Assembly: GCF_019649055.1 (NCBI RefSeq)
Contig: NW_026570241.1
Span: 620,001-684,000 of the forward strand
Origin: Paramacrobiotus metropolitanus
Taxonomy: Eukaryota; Tardigrada; Eutardigrada; Parachela; Macrobiotidae
Length of the DNA: 64,000 nucleotides
Reading direction: 5' to 3'
Shown here: piece after piece, positions 63,871 to 64,000 of the stretch
Position numbering within the stretch: the first letter of the stretch is position 1
Layout: every line of letters begins with the position of its first letter
Notes under the pieces: generated by a model
What the model was told of the DNA's origin: nothing
Database searches by the model: none
The model's input: the letters and a program-made list of their open reading frames with translations, nothing else
Position numbers and translations under genes: made by a program

Positions 63871-64000
63871 CTTACAAATGGATTGAAATTAAATGGAAAT
63901 AAAGGACCAATCAATGCAAGCAGAGTTTAAAAAAGAAATAAAAGCGACCATGCTAGAATATAATCGATATAAATCAAATCGGCTACAGATCTGTATATCT
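63871..64000 (-). other. Intron of ADPRS
   Basis: Ends (minus strand) with the acceptor tttgtaag before the TDDTAM exon; AT-rich, no exon. Confidence 0.5.

Noticed and set aside
1-64000. tRNA, rRNA genes and CRISPR arrays
   Set aside because: No T-loop/acceptor pattern, rRNA-like block or regular direct-repeat/spacer array was recognised by eye; the only regular arrays are minisatellites.

Overview
This window is animal DNA, from an invertebrate. It has GT-AG spliceosomal introns, several of only about 60-80 bp, in genes for an astacin metalloproteinase, a two-Ig-domain secreted protein, a fucose mutarotase (FUOM) and an ADP-ribosylhydrolase of the ARH3/ADPRS type, and it carries many eukaryotic mobile elements. 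A tardigrade or other ecdysozoan would fit the short introns and astacin copies, but the sequence does not prove it.

Layout. 1-3.1 kb: an astacin gene ending at a premature stop, then a small LysM-like gene. 3.2-3.8 kb: a 533-bp hAT-type MITE with a perfect 8-bp target duplication. 4.4-29.2 kb: the dominant object, a 24.8-kb LTR retrotransposon of Ty3/Gypsy type whose 384-bp LTRs differ at one base. It encodes a very large Gag (N-myristoylation-type start, long coiled coil, capsid-like region, CCHC knuckle), a Pol reached through a textbook -1 frameshift signal (GGGAAAC plus stem-loop), and two extra genes not found in ordinary Gypsy elements: ORF3, about 2,553 aa with helical repeats and four winged-helix-like modules, and ORF4, about 600 aa with no recognised family. 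No envelope-like protein is visible. 29.6 kb: a small membrane or GPI-anchored protein. 30.5-33.1 and 40.4-41.7 kb: two copies of a composite repeat whose core is a 51-bp minisatellite. 34.9-43 kb: small MITEs, foldbacks and two broken astacin copies. 43.4-44.6 kb: the Ig gene. 45.3-46.1 kb: a young element with perfect 63-bp inverted ends. 47-50 kb: a decayed non-LTR retrotransposon. 51-51.6 kb: three hairpins. 52.7-55.4 kb: an apparently intact four-exon astacin gene. 56.1-56.8 kb (minus): FUOM. 58.4-59 kb (minus): a glycine-rich secreted-type protein. 61.2-61.7 kb (minus): a small membrane-anchored protein. 62.6-64 kb (minus): ADPRS, running off the window.

The retrotransposon appears to work as one expression unit: the 5' LTR drives a genomic RNA, Gag is made from the first AUG, Gag-Pol by frameshifting, and ORF3/ORF4 presumably from spliced or otherwise separate messages. 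ORF3 has nuclear-localisation-like basic clusters and DNA-binding-like modules, so a nuclear or chromatin step is a reasonable guess. Three single-base-type frame breaks lie in this element and two in ADPRS; these need a read-level check before either is called dead.
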